Shown here: piece by piece, positions 17,245 to 26,151 of the stretch
How the letters are laid out: every line of letters begins with the position of its first letter
Numbering within the stretch: the first letter of the stretch is position 1
The notes under the pieces: model-generated
The model's database searches: none
Told to the model about the DNA's origin: nothing
Seen by the model: the letters and a program-made list of their open reading frames with translations, nothing else
Assembly (NCBI GenBank): GCA_030159235.1
Contig: BSBG01000001.1
Coordinates: forward strand, 310,001-374,000
Reading direction: 5' to 3'
DNA length: 64,000 nt
From: Bacillus safensis
GTDB lineage: Bacteria; Bacillota; Bacilli; Bacillales; Bacillaceae
Made by a program: the position numbers and the translations under genes

Positions 17245-18018
17245 ATGACGACGGCATCTTATGTAGCGTCCCTCTTTTCCCTCGAAGGAAAAACAGCCCT
17301 TGTGACAGGCCCTGGAACTGGCATAGGGCAAGGCATTGCCGTGGCGCTTGCTCGGTCAGGCGCAGATATCATCGGCACATATCACCACACACCGCTTGAA
17401 GAAACAAAAGCGCTTGTCGAACAGGCAGGCCGATCATTTCATGCGGTTCAGGTTGACTTTTCTAACCCTCAGTCTGCAAAGCAGGATGTCGATGCCATGT
17501 TAAAAAAGCATACGATTGATATTTTAATCAATAATGCTGGAACCATTAAAAGAGAGCAGGCGGCACACTATTCAGAGGAAGATTGGCATACGGTCATGGA
17601 TGTGAATATCAACAGCCTCTTTTTCCTCACTCAAAAGGTTGGACAGCAGATGCTGAAAAACGGGCAAGGGAAAATCGTCAATATCGCCTCCCTTCTATCG
17701 TTTCAAGGCGGCGTCTTTGTCCCTGCTTATACAGCAAGTAAGCATGCTGTCGCAGGGCTGACGAAAGCTTTTGCAAACGAATGGGCGAATCAGCATATTC
17801 AGGTAAATGCGATTGCACCTGGGTATATTGCGACCAATAACACACAAGCCATTCGTGACGATGAAAATCGAAATGAAGAGATTCTCAAACGAATTCCTGC
17901 TGGGCGCTGGGGGCAGCCCGAAGATCTTGCCGGTGCTGCTATTTTCCTTAGCTCACCAGCTTCCGATTATATGAACGGTCATATTTTAGCCGTTGATGGC
18001 GGCTGGCTTGCGAGATAA
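17245..18018 (+). CDS. kduD: 2-keto-3-deoxy-D-gluconate dehydrogenase KduD (SDR)
   Basis: Short-chain dehydrogenase that reduces DKII to 2-keto-3-deoxygluconate, linking KduI to KdgK. Classical SDR features: cofactor motif TGPGTGIGQG (about residue 21), NNAGTI, active-site S in IVNIASLLSFQGG, and catalytic YTASK. About 257 residues, normal for KduD. Start: the ATG at 17245 follows GAGGT in the kduI stop region with 8-nt spacing; an earlier in-frame start would overlap kduI by more than 100 bp and is rejected. It ends at a strong terminator. Confidence 0.93.
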   Translation: MTTASYVASLFSLEGKTALVTGPGTGIGQGIAVALARSGADIIGTYHHTPLEETKALVEQAGRSFHAVQVDFSNPQSAKQDVDAMLKKHTIDILINNAGTIKREQAAHYSEEDWHTVMDVNINSLFFLTQKVGQQMLKNGQGKIVNIASLLSFQGGVFVPAYTASKHAVAGLTKAFANEWANQHIQVNAIAPGYIATNNTQAIRDDENRNEEILKRIPAGRWGQPEDLAGAAIFLSSPASDYMNGHILAVDGGWLAR

Positions 18019-18024
18019 ATATAC

Positions 18025-18057
18025 GAGAGAATTCCTATTCGGGGGATTCTCTTTTTT
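18025..18057 (+). terminator. Terminator of kduID
   Basis: Stem AGAGAATTCC/GGGGATTCTCT followed by TTTTTT. Confidence 0.85.
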
Positions 18058-18063
18058 CTATTT

Positions 18064-18093
18064 GTATAATTCTCCACCTTCCGAGTCACTCTA
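18064..18093 (+). promoter_or_regulatory. Sigma-G-like promoter of the gerB operon
   Basis: -35 GTATA (18064-18068), 18-bp spacer, -10 CACTCTA (18087-18093); compare the forespore sigma-G consensus gnATR and cAtnnTA. It is 30 bp before the first gene of a germination operon, which in Bacillus is a sigma-G target. Confidence 0.55.
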
Positions 18094-18122
18094 TAAAAAA
18101 CATGTGATGAGGGTGAGGTATT

Positions 18123-19589
18123 ATGAAAAGTCGTATTGAACAAGACATAACATCCGTCATCAAGCGCGTCAAAAGCTTTGTCGGGAAAAGTGATGATATC
18201 GTGTTCCACTCTTTTTCATTTGGTCCTTCCGCTATCTCTGCATGTCTCGTGTACGTTGAAGGACTCACAGAATTTGAGATGCTTTCCAAGCAAATCATTT
18301 CACCAATGCAAAAGGAATTAGACATCACCGAGGTTGGCCCTACTACGCTCTCCTCCTTTTCTAAAACGTTCTTTGGTATTCAAAATGATGTGCTGGAAGA
18401 TATGAACCTTGCCATCGAGCAGTTATATAGCGGCAAGGCTATTTTATTTGTAGATGGAGCGGATCAAGCGCTTGCGCTCCATACGAATCTTTTTCAATTT
18501 AGGGAAGTGGAAGAGCCGCAATCTGAAGTTCTTGTAAGAGGACCGCGGATCGGATTTATTGAGAATCTTGAAAAAAACACGGCTTTACTCCGTGAACGTG
18601 CAAACGACCCTAATCTTGTGATTCACAAGGTAAGTATAGGTACTCGTAATAAAAAATCCGCTGCTCTTGTGTACGTTCGTGATATTGCTAATCCTAAACT
18701 TGTAGAAGATGTTCTATCACGCATGTCCGAAATCAACATGGATGACATCCCTGAAACCGGCTATATTGAACAGTTGATTGAGGACAGTCACATCTCCATT
18801 TTTCCACAGATTCAAAACACAGAACGTCCGGACCGGGTGATTGCATCTGTGCTTGAAGGCAAAGTCTCTATTTTGCTCGATGGGACTCCTTTTGCCCTCA
18901 TTTTACCTATGACACTTACAGCTTTAATGCAATCGCCCGAGGACTATTATCAAAGATGGACAAGCGCGACTCTTTTGCGTTTACTTCGTTATATTGCCGT
19001 GCTGCTCACGATTTTTTTACCAGGGCTTTACATTGCTCTTGTCTCTTATCATCCCGGTTTATTACCGACAAGAATGGCACTCACCATCGCAGGCAGCCGG
19101 CAGAATGTTCCGTTTCCTCCCGTTGTCGAAGCCATTCTCATGTCTTTTACGATAGAGCTGTTGCGGGAAGCAGGGCTTCGCCTTCCAAGAGCCATCGGAC
19201 AGACCATTGGACTTATTGGCGGCGTTATCATTGGTCAGGCGGCTGTTCAAGCCAATATCGTCAGCGCCTTAATGGTCATTATTGTCTCGCTGACCGCATT
19301 GGCTGACTTCACGGCACCATCATATGACTTTAGTTTTCCGCTGCGCATTTTGCGGTTTATGGCGATTTTTAGTTCAGCAATGTTTGGATTATACGGCTTA
19401 ATCATGTGTTATTTATTTGTGCTTTGTCATTTGATGCAATTAAAGACCTTTGGTTTCGACTATTTCACACCTGTGTTGTCTTCACCGTTTTCAGATTTAA
19501 AGGATACGTACGTTCGTTTACCAATTGGGTTATTTAAATCAAGACCGAAAACAGCTAAGATAAAAAATCTCAAAAGACAAGGAGAGTAA
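18123..19589 (+). CDS. gerBA: Spore germinant receptor subunit A (GerBA)
   Basis: GerA-family A subunit of an inner spore membrane germinant receptor. The 488-residue protein has a large N-terminal soluble region (about 1-285) with GFIENLEKNTALLRER and the family motif EDSHISIFPQIQNTERPD, then four to five membrane spans (about 290-450; RYIAVLLTIFLPGLYIALVSYH, LPRAIGQTIGLIGGVIIGQAAV). It begins a tight three-gene operon. The symbol is assigned by synteny: it lies between pmi and ywtG, where gerB is found in B. subtilis. Germinant specificity cannot be read from sequence. Confidence 0.85.
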   Translation: MKSRIEQDITSVIKRVKSFVGKSDDIVFHSFSFGPSAISACLVYVEGLTEFEMLSKQIISPMQKELDITEVGPTTLSSFSKTFFGIQNDVLEDMNLAIEQLYSGKAILFVDGADQALALHTNLFQFREVEEPQSEVLVRGPRIGFIENLEKNTALLRERANDPNLVIHKVSIGTRNKKSAALVYVRDIANPKLVEDVLSRMSEINMDDIPETGYIEQLIEDSHISIFPQIQNTERPDRVIASVLEGKVSILLDGTPFALILPMTLTALMQSPEDYYQRWTSATLLRLLRYIAVLLTIFLPGLYIALVSYHPGLLPTRMALTIAGSRQNVPFPPVVEAILMSFTIELLREAGLRLPRAIGQTIGLIGGVIIGQAAVQANIVSALMVIIVSLTALADFTAPSYDFSFPLRILRFMAIFSSAMFGLYGLIMCYLFVLCHLMQLKTFGFDYFTPVLSSPFSDLKDTYVRLPIGLFKSRPKTAKIKNLKRQGE

Positions 19590-19592
19590 ACG

Positions 19593-20693
19593 ATGTACAG
19601 ACCTGAAAAGCTATCATTGTTACAAGTCACCATCCTGTGCAGCTCTACAATGATAGGTGCTGGAATTTTAACGATTCCACGCAGTTCTGCCAATTCAGGA
19701 TACCCAGATGGCTGGATCATTGTATTAATACAGGGAGTCATCTTTGCTTTCGTTGCTTTTTTGTTAGGCTGGATTGCCGAAAAGAATGCACCAGACACCA
19801 TTTTTGAGTCAAATACAAAAGGAGCAGGGGCATTCTTTGGCACGATCTTTAATTTAATGCTAATTGCTTATCTACTAGGCATCGTCGGCTTTGAAGCACG
19901 TGTGCTCGGGGAAGTCGTTCAGTTTTTCCTACTACAATCGACTCCTATGGCAGTGATTGTGATGATTTTTTTACTCGTGGCGATCTATCATTTGAAAAGC
20001 GGTATCTTTCCAGTTGTCAAAATGGTGACATATATTTATCCGATCACCATGATCATTTACATAGCGCTCATGCTGTTTTGTTTAAAAATATTTAATTTTG
20101 ATTATTTGCGTCCTGTGATGGCGCATGGTTTTAAAGATTTTAGTAATCTGTTCTCTCAAACCTTTATTCAATTTACAGGCTTTGAAGTAATTTTGTTTGT
20201 CGTGCCGCTTATTTATAAAGACAAATGGTCGAAGGCGAAATGGGCAGCTGCCATTGGAGTTGGAATTACAAGCCTCGTATACTCGCTTACACTTTTTATT
20301 GTGATTGGCTCCATGACAGTCGGAGAAACGAAATCTCTCACTTGGCCGACGGTTTCCCTCATTCAAGCGCTTGAACTTGAAGGCGTGTTTATCGAACGAT
20401 TTGATATTTTCCTACTGACGATTTGGACGTGCCAGCAGTTCATTTGTATGCTTGGCTTTTTCCAATTTGCCATTAAAGGCTGTCATACGGTCTTTAAAAC
20501 CACCAATTTAACGAGATTGTTATGGCTGCTGTTTTTAATTACCTCAGCCCTTTCTCTTTTCCCGAAGAATATCAATGAGGTCTTTTATTACTCTACTTTA
20601 CTCGGCTATGCGTTGTTCGCCATTTTAGCCATTCCATTTATAACAGCTATTCTCCTAATGATACGTAAAAAATGGGGAGGTCGTTCTGCATGA
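19593..20693 (+). CDS. gerBB: Spore germinant receptor subunit B (GerBB)
   Basis: Integral membrane B subunit, an amino-acid-permease-like (APC superfamily) protein of 366 residues with about ten predicted spans. The first span carries the family motif TMIGAGILTIPR. It probably forms the germinant-binding or channel part of the receptor. It starts 3 bp after gerBA, preceded by AAGGAGAG, and its stop codon overlaps the start of gerBC (ATGA), the standard GerA-family operon layout. Confidence 0.86.
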   Translation: MYRPEKLSLLQVTILCSSTMIGAGILTIPRSSANSGYPDGWIIVLIQGVIFAFVAFLLGWIAEKNAPDTIFESNTKGAGAFFGTIFNLMLIAYLLGIVGFEARVLGEVVQFFLLQSTPMAVIVMIFLLVAIYHLKSGIFPVVKMVTYIYPITMIIYIALMLFCLKIFNFDYLRPVMAHGFKDFSNLFSQTFIQFTGFEVILFVVPLIYKDKWSKAKWAAAIGVGITSLVYSLTLFIVIGSMTVGETKSLTWPTVSLIQALELEGVFIERFDIFLLTIWTCQQFICMLGFFQFAIKGCHTVFKTTNLTRLLWLLFLITSALSLFPKNINEVFYYSTLLGYALFAILAIPFITAILLMIRKKWGGRSA

Positions 20694-21835
20694 GAAGACA
20701 TCGTTTATCACTAGCCTTTCTGTCCTGCTTTCTTTTGCTGTTATCGGCAGGCTGCTGGGACTTAAAGGATATTGAAAAATTATCGTTTGTGCGCGGCGTT
20801 GGCATTGATGAGGAAGAGAATCAGGAGGTCAAACTCACCTATCAAAATCTTGTCCCTAAAATGGGCGGGACGCAAGAGGGCGATTCCCCTGGTTATGTCA
20901 ATGTGGTCTCAAAGGGAAAAAATGTACTGGAGGCAGTCAGCAATGTCGCTTTGAAGGATCCACCGATTTACAGTGATCATCTCAAAATCTTTTTATTCGG
21001 CAAAGGTCAGGCGGAGCATCACGATATTCAAGGGACACTCAATCACTTTATACGAGATGATGAGGTGCGGAGAAGCAGTTACTTCCTAGTATCAAGAGAT
21101 GATGCAGCAAAAGTAATCAATCAAAAGTTAAAGTCTCAACAGAAGGTTCCGGTTGAGCATATCTTTGAAACATCCAAAAACCGAAGCTTTAACGGAAAGA
21201 TCTTACCGCCCACACGGATTGGCCGGGCATCTGATTACTTTCAGATGGGCGTCAGTTTCCTTGTGCAAAGTGTAGATGTGATAAACGGTGAACTTATCTA
21301 TGATGGGGGCGGTATCATACATGGAAAAACAAGAAAGCTGATCGGTTTCATCCCAGCAAAAGATGTACAATCTTTAAACTGGGTGATGGATCGTATTTCA
21401 GGCGGCGTTGTACCTGCCACCTACAAAGGATATCCAATAACATATGAAATCAAGAAAGCAAAAACGAAGGTCGAACCCCATCTGAAGGATGGTAAGGTTT
21501 CCTTTCACATTCATGTACAAACAAAAGGAAAATTATCAGAGGATCAATATCCTCCTGAAAACTCCTACGATGAGCAGTACATCAAGCGATATGAACGAAT
21601 TTTTTCTCATAAAATAAAAGAACGTATTCAAAAATCGGTCCAGCATCTGCAAAAAGAAGTGGGCGTTGATCCTATATTATTAAACCAGCAGTTTCGTATG
21701 AAATACCCTGACTATTGGGATCAGCATGGAGATGAGTGGGACAGACTCTTCCAAGAAGCAGATTTTGATTATGATATCATAGTCAGTATCTTAAACTTCG
21801 GTGCAGAAGGCGCAACGAAAAGCTTCAAATGGTAA
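20690..21835 (+). CDS. gerBC: Spore germinant receptor lipoprotein subunit C (GerBC)
   Basis: C subunit, a lipoprotein attached to the outer face of the inner spore membrane. The signal peptide ends in lipobox LSAGC with C22 as the lipidated residue, followed by the family signature WDLKDIEKLSFVRGVGID. The remaining region matches the GerAC three-domain family in length. Start: the ATG at 20690 has a GGGGAGG site 9 nt upstream and overlaps the gerBB stop; an upstream in-frame start is rejected. It ends at a bidirectional terminator shared with the convergent glycosyltransferase gene. Confidence 0.86.
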   Translation: MRRHRLSLAFLSCFLLLLSAGCWDLKDIEKLSFVRGVGIDEEENQEVKLTYQNLVPKMGGTQEGDSPGYVNVVSKGKNVLEAVSNVALKDPPIYSDHLKIFLFGKGQAEHHDIQGTLNHFIRDDEVRRSSYFLVSRDDAAKVINQKLKSQQKVPVEHIFETSKNRSFNGKILPPTRIGRASDYFQMGVSFLVQSVDVINGELIYDGGGIIHGKTRKLIGFIPAKDVQSLNWVMDRISGGVVPATYKGYPITYEIKKAKTKVEPHLKDGKVSFHIHVQTKGKLSEDQYPPENSYDEQYIKRYERIFSHKIKERIQKSVQHLQKEVGVDPILLNQQFRMKYPDYWDQHGDEWDRLFQEADFDYDIIVSILNFGAEGATKSFKW

Positions 21836-21838
21836 AAC

Positions 21839-21875
21839 AAAAAGGCGGTTATCCCGAAGGAGAGCCGCCTTTTTT
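21839..21875. terminator. Bidirectional terminator, gerBC / glycosyltransferase
   Basis: Stem AAAAAGGCGG/CCGCCTTTTT with T-tracts on both strands. The right arm lies in the last codons of the minus-strand gene, so the C-terminal residues of that protein are encoded by the terminator. Confidence 0.85.
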
Positions 21876-23246
21876 ACGCACGACGAAAAGAAGCTGATAC
21901 AAGGTCACTTGGTCAGACAACGCTTTTGTTTGAAAGCCAAGAGACGCTCCTATTCTCGCCACCTCGTCAAAAAATAGTTGAACGTTTTGATCAATCTGTA
22001 CATTGATCCGCTGCTCGATCACGCGTTCAAACAAATGCTCTGGGAAAAGCGCACGCATCGTGTTTGGTGTGAAAAACCGCATATGGGTTCGGTCTAAAAT
22101 CCCTACATCTTGATACGTAAAATCCCCTGTCATCAACGGAAGAAGCACCTCTGCATGCATCATGTTAGGCAGGCAGCAAATGATGACACCACCTGGCTTT
22201 AGGGATGCGTGTGCTTGCTCAATGATGCGCCAAGGTTCTGACACATGCTCTAAAACATCCGAAAAAATCACCGCATCAAAAAAGGCCTCTTTCTCTGACC
22301 ATGGGTACTCATCCGCATTTGCCTCAATGACTTCTTCGTAATACGCCTTAGCGACCGCTGCTTTTAATGCATCTGCCTCTACCCCGTACATGGCTACAGA
22401 CTGCCGGTTCATCAGTTCAAGCCCAGTTGCCCCCGCGCCGCATCCAACATCCAGTACACATGCAGCTTCCTCAGGGAGCAATTCCGCAAAATACGGATGA
22501 GGGGTGATCAAATTTAGATCAATGCCCCATTTATCTAAAAACCGAAGTCTGTTCTCAGTAAACAGTGTAGAGATGTTCGTTTCTTGATTGGCATTGAAGG
22601 TGGCATGGCCATGATGATGCACAAAGGAATCATGCACAATTTGCAACTGATACCCTTTCAATAATGAACGTAAGCAAAGATCGTCATCCTCAAATGATCC
22701 ATATACAAATCGTTCATCAAATACCCCCACATCCTCGATCAGCTCTCTTTTCACGAGCAAGCAAAACCCTACAAGCCGATGCACGTAAGTCCTCTGACCT
22801 TTTTTCCCCTCTGTATATTCCTTAGCAAAGGCTGGGAGCTCCTTCACATCTGTATACGATGGCTGGACCAGCTGAGGCCCACTCACATAGTTGGAGACTG
22901 GCCCCACCATCCCAATCCGTTCTGATGCAAATAACGCCTCTTTTAATGGAAAAAGCCAGTTTTCCGTCACGATCGTATCATTATTTAAAAAGAGAATGCT
23001 ATCTCCTGAAGCTTCTTTTGCCCCTTGATTACAACCCTTTGCAAAACCTTGATTTTCTTCGTTTTCAATGAAAATCACATCTTCCAGCTCTCTCACATAT
23101 TCCTTCGTGCCGTCAGTTGACGCATTATCAACAATGATAAGTTCATATTGGTCACGCTGGGTATGCTGCTTGATACTGTCGATACATTTTTTCGTTAAAT
23201 GCAGTTCATTGTACGTCAGCATGACAATGCTTGTTTTCCCTTTCAT
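21849..23246 (-). CDS. Glycosyltransferase family 2 - SAM methyltransferase fusion protein
   Basis: Two-domain protein of about 465 residues. The N-terminal half (about 1-235) is a GT2 glycosyltransferase: SIVMLTYNELHLTKKCIDSI, IIVDNASTDGTKEYV, the nucleotide-sugar metal site FLNNDT and the downstream FEDDDLCLR. The C-terminal part (about 265-460) is a class I methyltransferase with glycine motif VLDVGCGAGATGLELM and FDAVIFSDVLEHVSEP. Fusions of this kind occur in polysaccharide decoration loci; the substrate here is unknown. It is not part of the B. subtilis order at this position. Start: AGGTGG is 7 nt before the ATG at 23246; the longer frame to 23279 has no such site. Confidence 0.85.
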   Translation of the reverse strand: MKGKTSIVMLTYNELHLTKKCIDSIKQHTQRDQYELIIVDNASTDGTKEYVRELEDVIFIENEENQGFAKGCNQGAKEASGDSILFLNNDTIVTENWLFPLKEALFASERIGMVGPVSNYVSGPQLVQPSYTDVKELPAFAKEYTEGKKGQRTYVHRLVGFCLLVKRELIEDVGVFDERFVYGSFEDDDLCLRSLLKGYQLQIVHDSFVHHHGHATFNANQETNISTLFTENRLRFLDKWGIDLNLITPHPYFAELLPEEAACVLDVGCGAGATGLELMNRQSVAMYGVEADALKAAVAKAYYEEVIEANADEYPWSEKEAFFDAVIFSDVLEHVSEPWRIIEQAHASLKPGGVIICCLPNMMHAEVLLPLMTGDFTYQDVGILDRTHMRFFTPNTMRALFPEHLFERVIEQRINVQIDQNVQLFFDEVARIGASLGFQTKALSDQVTLYQLLFVVRKKGGSPSG

Positions 23247-23355
23247 CTCATTTCCACCTTTCGCCCACCTGTGTTCCATATGTATGTAATAGGCAGCACG
23301 TTCAGAAGATGAGAGATTGTCCTTTCTTGATTAAACGTTTGTTTAACAAAGGAAA

Positions 23356-23378
23356 ACCAGCTGTATGCGGCAGCTGGT
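23356..23378 (-). terminator. Terminator of ywtG
   Basis: Hairpin ACCAGCTG/CAGCTGGT with a 7-nt loop, just after the ywtG stop on the minus strand, followed by a TTTTCCTTT tract. Confidence 0.75.
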
Positions 23379-23387
23379 GGTCATTTT

Positions 23388-24752
23388 TCATACCGTTTTT
23401 CCTTCGTCACCAGAGATGGCACGGTTTCTCTTTTTTAAATCTTCTTCAATTTCTTCAAGGCTTTTCCCTTTCGTTTCGGTTACCAAGTATTTCACAAATA
23501 AGAAGGCGCCTACGCCGATCACCGCATAGATGAGGAAGAGGTTACTGATGCCAATCGCGCTTAATAAAGCTGGGAATGTGAGCGAAATGATTAAATTTCC
23601 TGTATGAAGGAGGAAGGTTGAGACACCTGTACCGATTCCCCGGACATGGACTGGGAATAGCTCTGGAAGCATCACCCAAACGACTGGGCCCCAGCTGACG
23701 GCAAAGATGACGATAAAGAGCCCTAAACAAATAATGGTTGTCCATCCTGCAGCTGTTGATCCCTCGAAAAACCGATTGACTACTGACAGGACAATTAAAC
23801 TAGTGACCATTCCCGCATTCCCAAATAAGAGCAGCGCTTTTCGCCCTACACGGTCAATGATTTTGATCGCAACAAACGTCATCATGACATTCACTGCACC
23901 AATCCCGACGGTTCCTAGGATCGCCGCTGAATTCCCAAAACCAACGCTTGTGAATGTTTTTGGTGCATAGTAAATAATCGTATTTGTACCGATAAACTGC
24001 TGTAAAAAGGCAAGGCCGACACCAGCAATCAATGCTGGGCGTACCCATGGTTCAAATAATTCCTTAAAACCGCCTTTTTCTTCACTTTCTGCCTTTTGAA
24101 TATCTGAAATTTCACCTTCGACTTCCTGCTTGCTTTTTCTGAGTTTAGATAGTATCTCCTTCGCACGGTCAGCCTGTCCATGAACAAACAGCCAGCGGGG
24201 GCTTTCCGGCATAAATAAAATCCCAAATAGTAAAAGAATAGAAGGTACGACCGCAATTCCAAGCATTAGGCGCCATGCCTCTGCATCCGCTAAAGCGTAG
24301 TTCACAATATAGGCAAGAAGAATACCAAATGTGATCATGAGTTGATTTAAAGAGGACAGAGCTCCCCGTGATTCCTTTGGAGCAAGTTCAGATAAATATA
24401 ATGGCACAATCGTTGTTGAGCACCCAACCGCGAGCCCTAGTACAATTCGGAATAGCACCATCACTTCTGTATTCGGGGAAAGGGCAGTACCAAATCCGCC
24501 GATAATAAATAGAATAGCTGCGGCAATGATGGCTTTTTTCCGCCCGAATTGGTCTGTCAGCTTTCCAGAAAGAGAGGAACCGAGCATCGCCCCGATTAAA
24601 ATGGAGCTGACGACAAGCCCCTCTGTAAATGCGTTTAATCCTAAATCTTCTTTCATAAACAAGATGGCGCCCGAGATAACACCTGTATCATAGCCATATA
24701 AAGCGCCGCCAAGGGCGCCGAAGAAATAAAGCCATCCATTCCGATTTTTCAT
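23388..24752 (-). CDS. ywtG: MFS sugar porter YwtG
   Basis: Sugar-proton symporter of the major facilitator superfamily, about 454 residues with twelve membrane spans. Sugar-porter signatures: GALYGYDTGVISGAILF in span 1, LTDQFGRKKAI, SRGALSSLNQLMITFGIL, the central PESPRWL, QQFIGTNTIIYYAP, RVGRKALLLFG and the C-terminal ETKGKSLEEIEE. The sequence closely follows the B. subtilis YwtG I recall, including the position next to tagT. The transported sugar is not established by sequence. Start: the second of two close ATG codons (24752) has the better spacing from GAGGGG and matches the orthologue N-terminus. Confidence 0.92.
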   Translation of the reverse strand: MKNRNGWLYFFGALGGALYGYDTGVISGAILFMKEDLGLNAFTEGLVVSSILIGAMLGSSLSGKLTDQFGRKKAIIAAAILFIIGGFGTALSPNTEVMVLFRIVLGLAVGCSTTIVPLYLSELAPKESRGALSSLNQLMITFGILLAYIVNYALADAEAWRLMLGIAVVPSILLLFGILFMPESPRWLFVHGQADRAKEILSKLRKSKQEVEGEISDIQKAESEEKGGFKELFEPWVRPALIAGVGLAFLQQFIGTNTIIYYAPKTFTSVGFGNSAAILGTVGIGAVNVMMTFVAIKIIDRVGRKALLLFGNAGMVTSLIVLSVVNRFFEGSTAAGWTTIICLGLFIVIFAVSWGPVVWVMLPELFPVHVRGIGTGVSTFLLHTGNLIISLTFPALLSAIGISNLFLIYAVIGVGAFLFVKYLVTETKGKSLEEIEEDLKKRNRAISGDEGKTV

Positions 24753-24875
24753 GTTCATAACCCCTCTTTTGTCTCTGTATACGAGATATTTCTCTATGAA
24801 AAATCATTTTCCTCACTTCCTGTCATTTCAAACATTTCGATGTTTTATGACAAATATATTTCATTTGTGAATCAT

Positions 24876-24902
24876 TGAAACTTTTTATGATAAGGAAACG
24901 TC
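24876..24902 (+). promoter_or_regulatory. ECF sigma-type promoter upstream of tagT
   Basis: TGAAAC (24876-24881), exactly 17 bp, CGTC (24899-24902): a good match to Bacillus extracytoplasmic-function sigma promoters (sigma X, M, W group). It is 120 bp before the start codon. B. subtilis ywtF is in the sigma-M regulon as I recall, which agrees. Confidence 0.7.
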
Positions 24903-25021
24903 AATTAAGCGTTAGTGAAAAAAATGTCGCACTATATCCCGTTTTAAGGTATATTTGTTTTAGTTTGTAAGTAATAAGCAGGACATATTTACTATAAAAT
25001 TATAGCGAGGGTTTAAAATAT

Positions 25022-25987
25022 ATGGATCAATCACGAAGTAAACGCAAAGGGAAAAAGCGTTTAAAACCATGGGTGAAAGTCACTCTTTTTATATTTGGTA
25101 TTCTTTTACTGACAACCGCTTCGGTCACAGGCTATGCCTACTATAAAGTAACAAATGCTGCTAAAAAGGCTCAAGTGACTCTAGATCGCGGCGCACAATC
25201 TGTGAAACGGATTGAAGCATTCGATCCAGGAAAAGACAGCTTTTCTGTCTTGCTGCTTGGAATTGACAGCAGACCTGGCGAGACAGTGAAACAAGCACGA
25301 AGCGACGCAATGGTCTTGGCGACCATTAACCGCACCAATAAAACCGTTAAATTATTAAGCATTCCAAGGGACTCATACGTTAATATTCCAGGTCACGGTT
25401 TTGACAAAATTACTCACGCACACGCATTTGGCGGTGCAGATTTAACAGTGAGCACTGTTGAAGATTTACTAGACATTCCGGTCGACTTTGTCATCCAAAG
25501 TAATTTCAAAGCATTTAAAGAAATCGTAAATGAATTAAACGGGGTTCCGATTAACATCAAGGATGAATACCTTGTGAAACAAATTCAAAAAGATACAAAA
25601 GGCAAGGTTGTGCTTCAAACAGGAACGCATACACTTGATGGTGATCAAGCGCTCGCTTATGTGAGAACAAGAAAAGCAGATAGTGACTTAATGCGCGGAC
25701 AGCGTCAAATGGAAGTGTTAAAAGCCATTTTTGATAAATCAAAATCATTAACGTCTATTCCATCATACGACAATATTATTGATACACTCGGCGATAATGT
25801 GTCAACCACCCTTTCGATGAAGGAACTAGTCGGTCTTTTCCCGCTTCTGACTTCATTGAAATCGGTTGATACCATTCAGCTCAAAGGATCTGATTACCAG
25901 CCAAACGGGGTTTATTATTTCCAATTAGATCAAAACCAGCTGAACGAAGTGAAAACTGAATTGAAAAAGCAGCTTGAATTATCATAA
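25022..25987 (+). CDS. tagT: Wall teichoic acid ligase TagT (LytR-CpsA-Psr family)
   Basis: LCP-family phosphotransferase that attaches wall teichoic acid from the lipid carrier to peptidoglycan outside the membrane. The 321-residue protein has a basic cytosolic N-terminus (RSKRKGKKRLK), one membrane span (about 19-42), and an extracellular LCP domain (about 70-235) with LLLGIDSRPGE, ARSDAMVLATIN, LSIPRDSYVNIPG, DKITHAHAFGG and YVRTRKADSDLMRGQRQ, the last carrying the arginines that bind the pyrophosphate. Known as ywtF in older annotation. It works in the same pathway as tagA and tagB at the start of the window. Confidence 0.94.
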   Translation: MDQSRSKRKGKKRLKPWVKVTLFIFGILLLTTASVTGYAYYKVTNAAKKAQVTLDRGAQSVKRIEAFDPGKDSFSVLLLGIDSRPGETVKQARSDAMVLATINRTNKTVKLLSIPRDSYVNIPGHGFDKITHAHAFGGADLTVSTVEDLLDIPVDFVIQSNFKAFKEIVNELNGVPINIKDEYLVKQIQKDTKGKVVLQTGTHTLDGDQALAYVRTRKADSDLMRGQRQMEVLKAIFDKSKSLTSIPSYDNIIDTLGDNVSTTLSMKELVGLFPLLTSLKSVDTIQLKGSDYQPNGVYYFQLDQNQLNEVKTELKKQLELS

Positions 25988-25991
25988 GTAG

Positions 25992-26016
25992 AAGCGTCCC
26001 TTTGGGGCGCTTTTTC
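25992..26016 (+). terminator. Terminator of tagT
   Basis: Stem AGCGTCCC/GGGGCGCT (one G-U pair) with a 3-nt loop followed by TTTTTCTT. Confidence 0.85.
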
Positions 26017-26151
26017 TTATTTCCTTGATCATTCGCTCATTTTTGTTTAGCCTTGATAGAGAGGAATCAACCATCCTTTTTTTATGAGAATGAAGGAAAT
26101 CGTACATACTTTGAAGAGGCTATTGCATGAATGAAGGAGGATTTGACAGCG

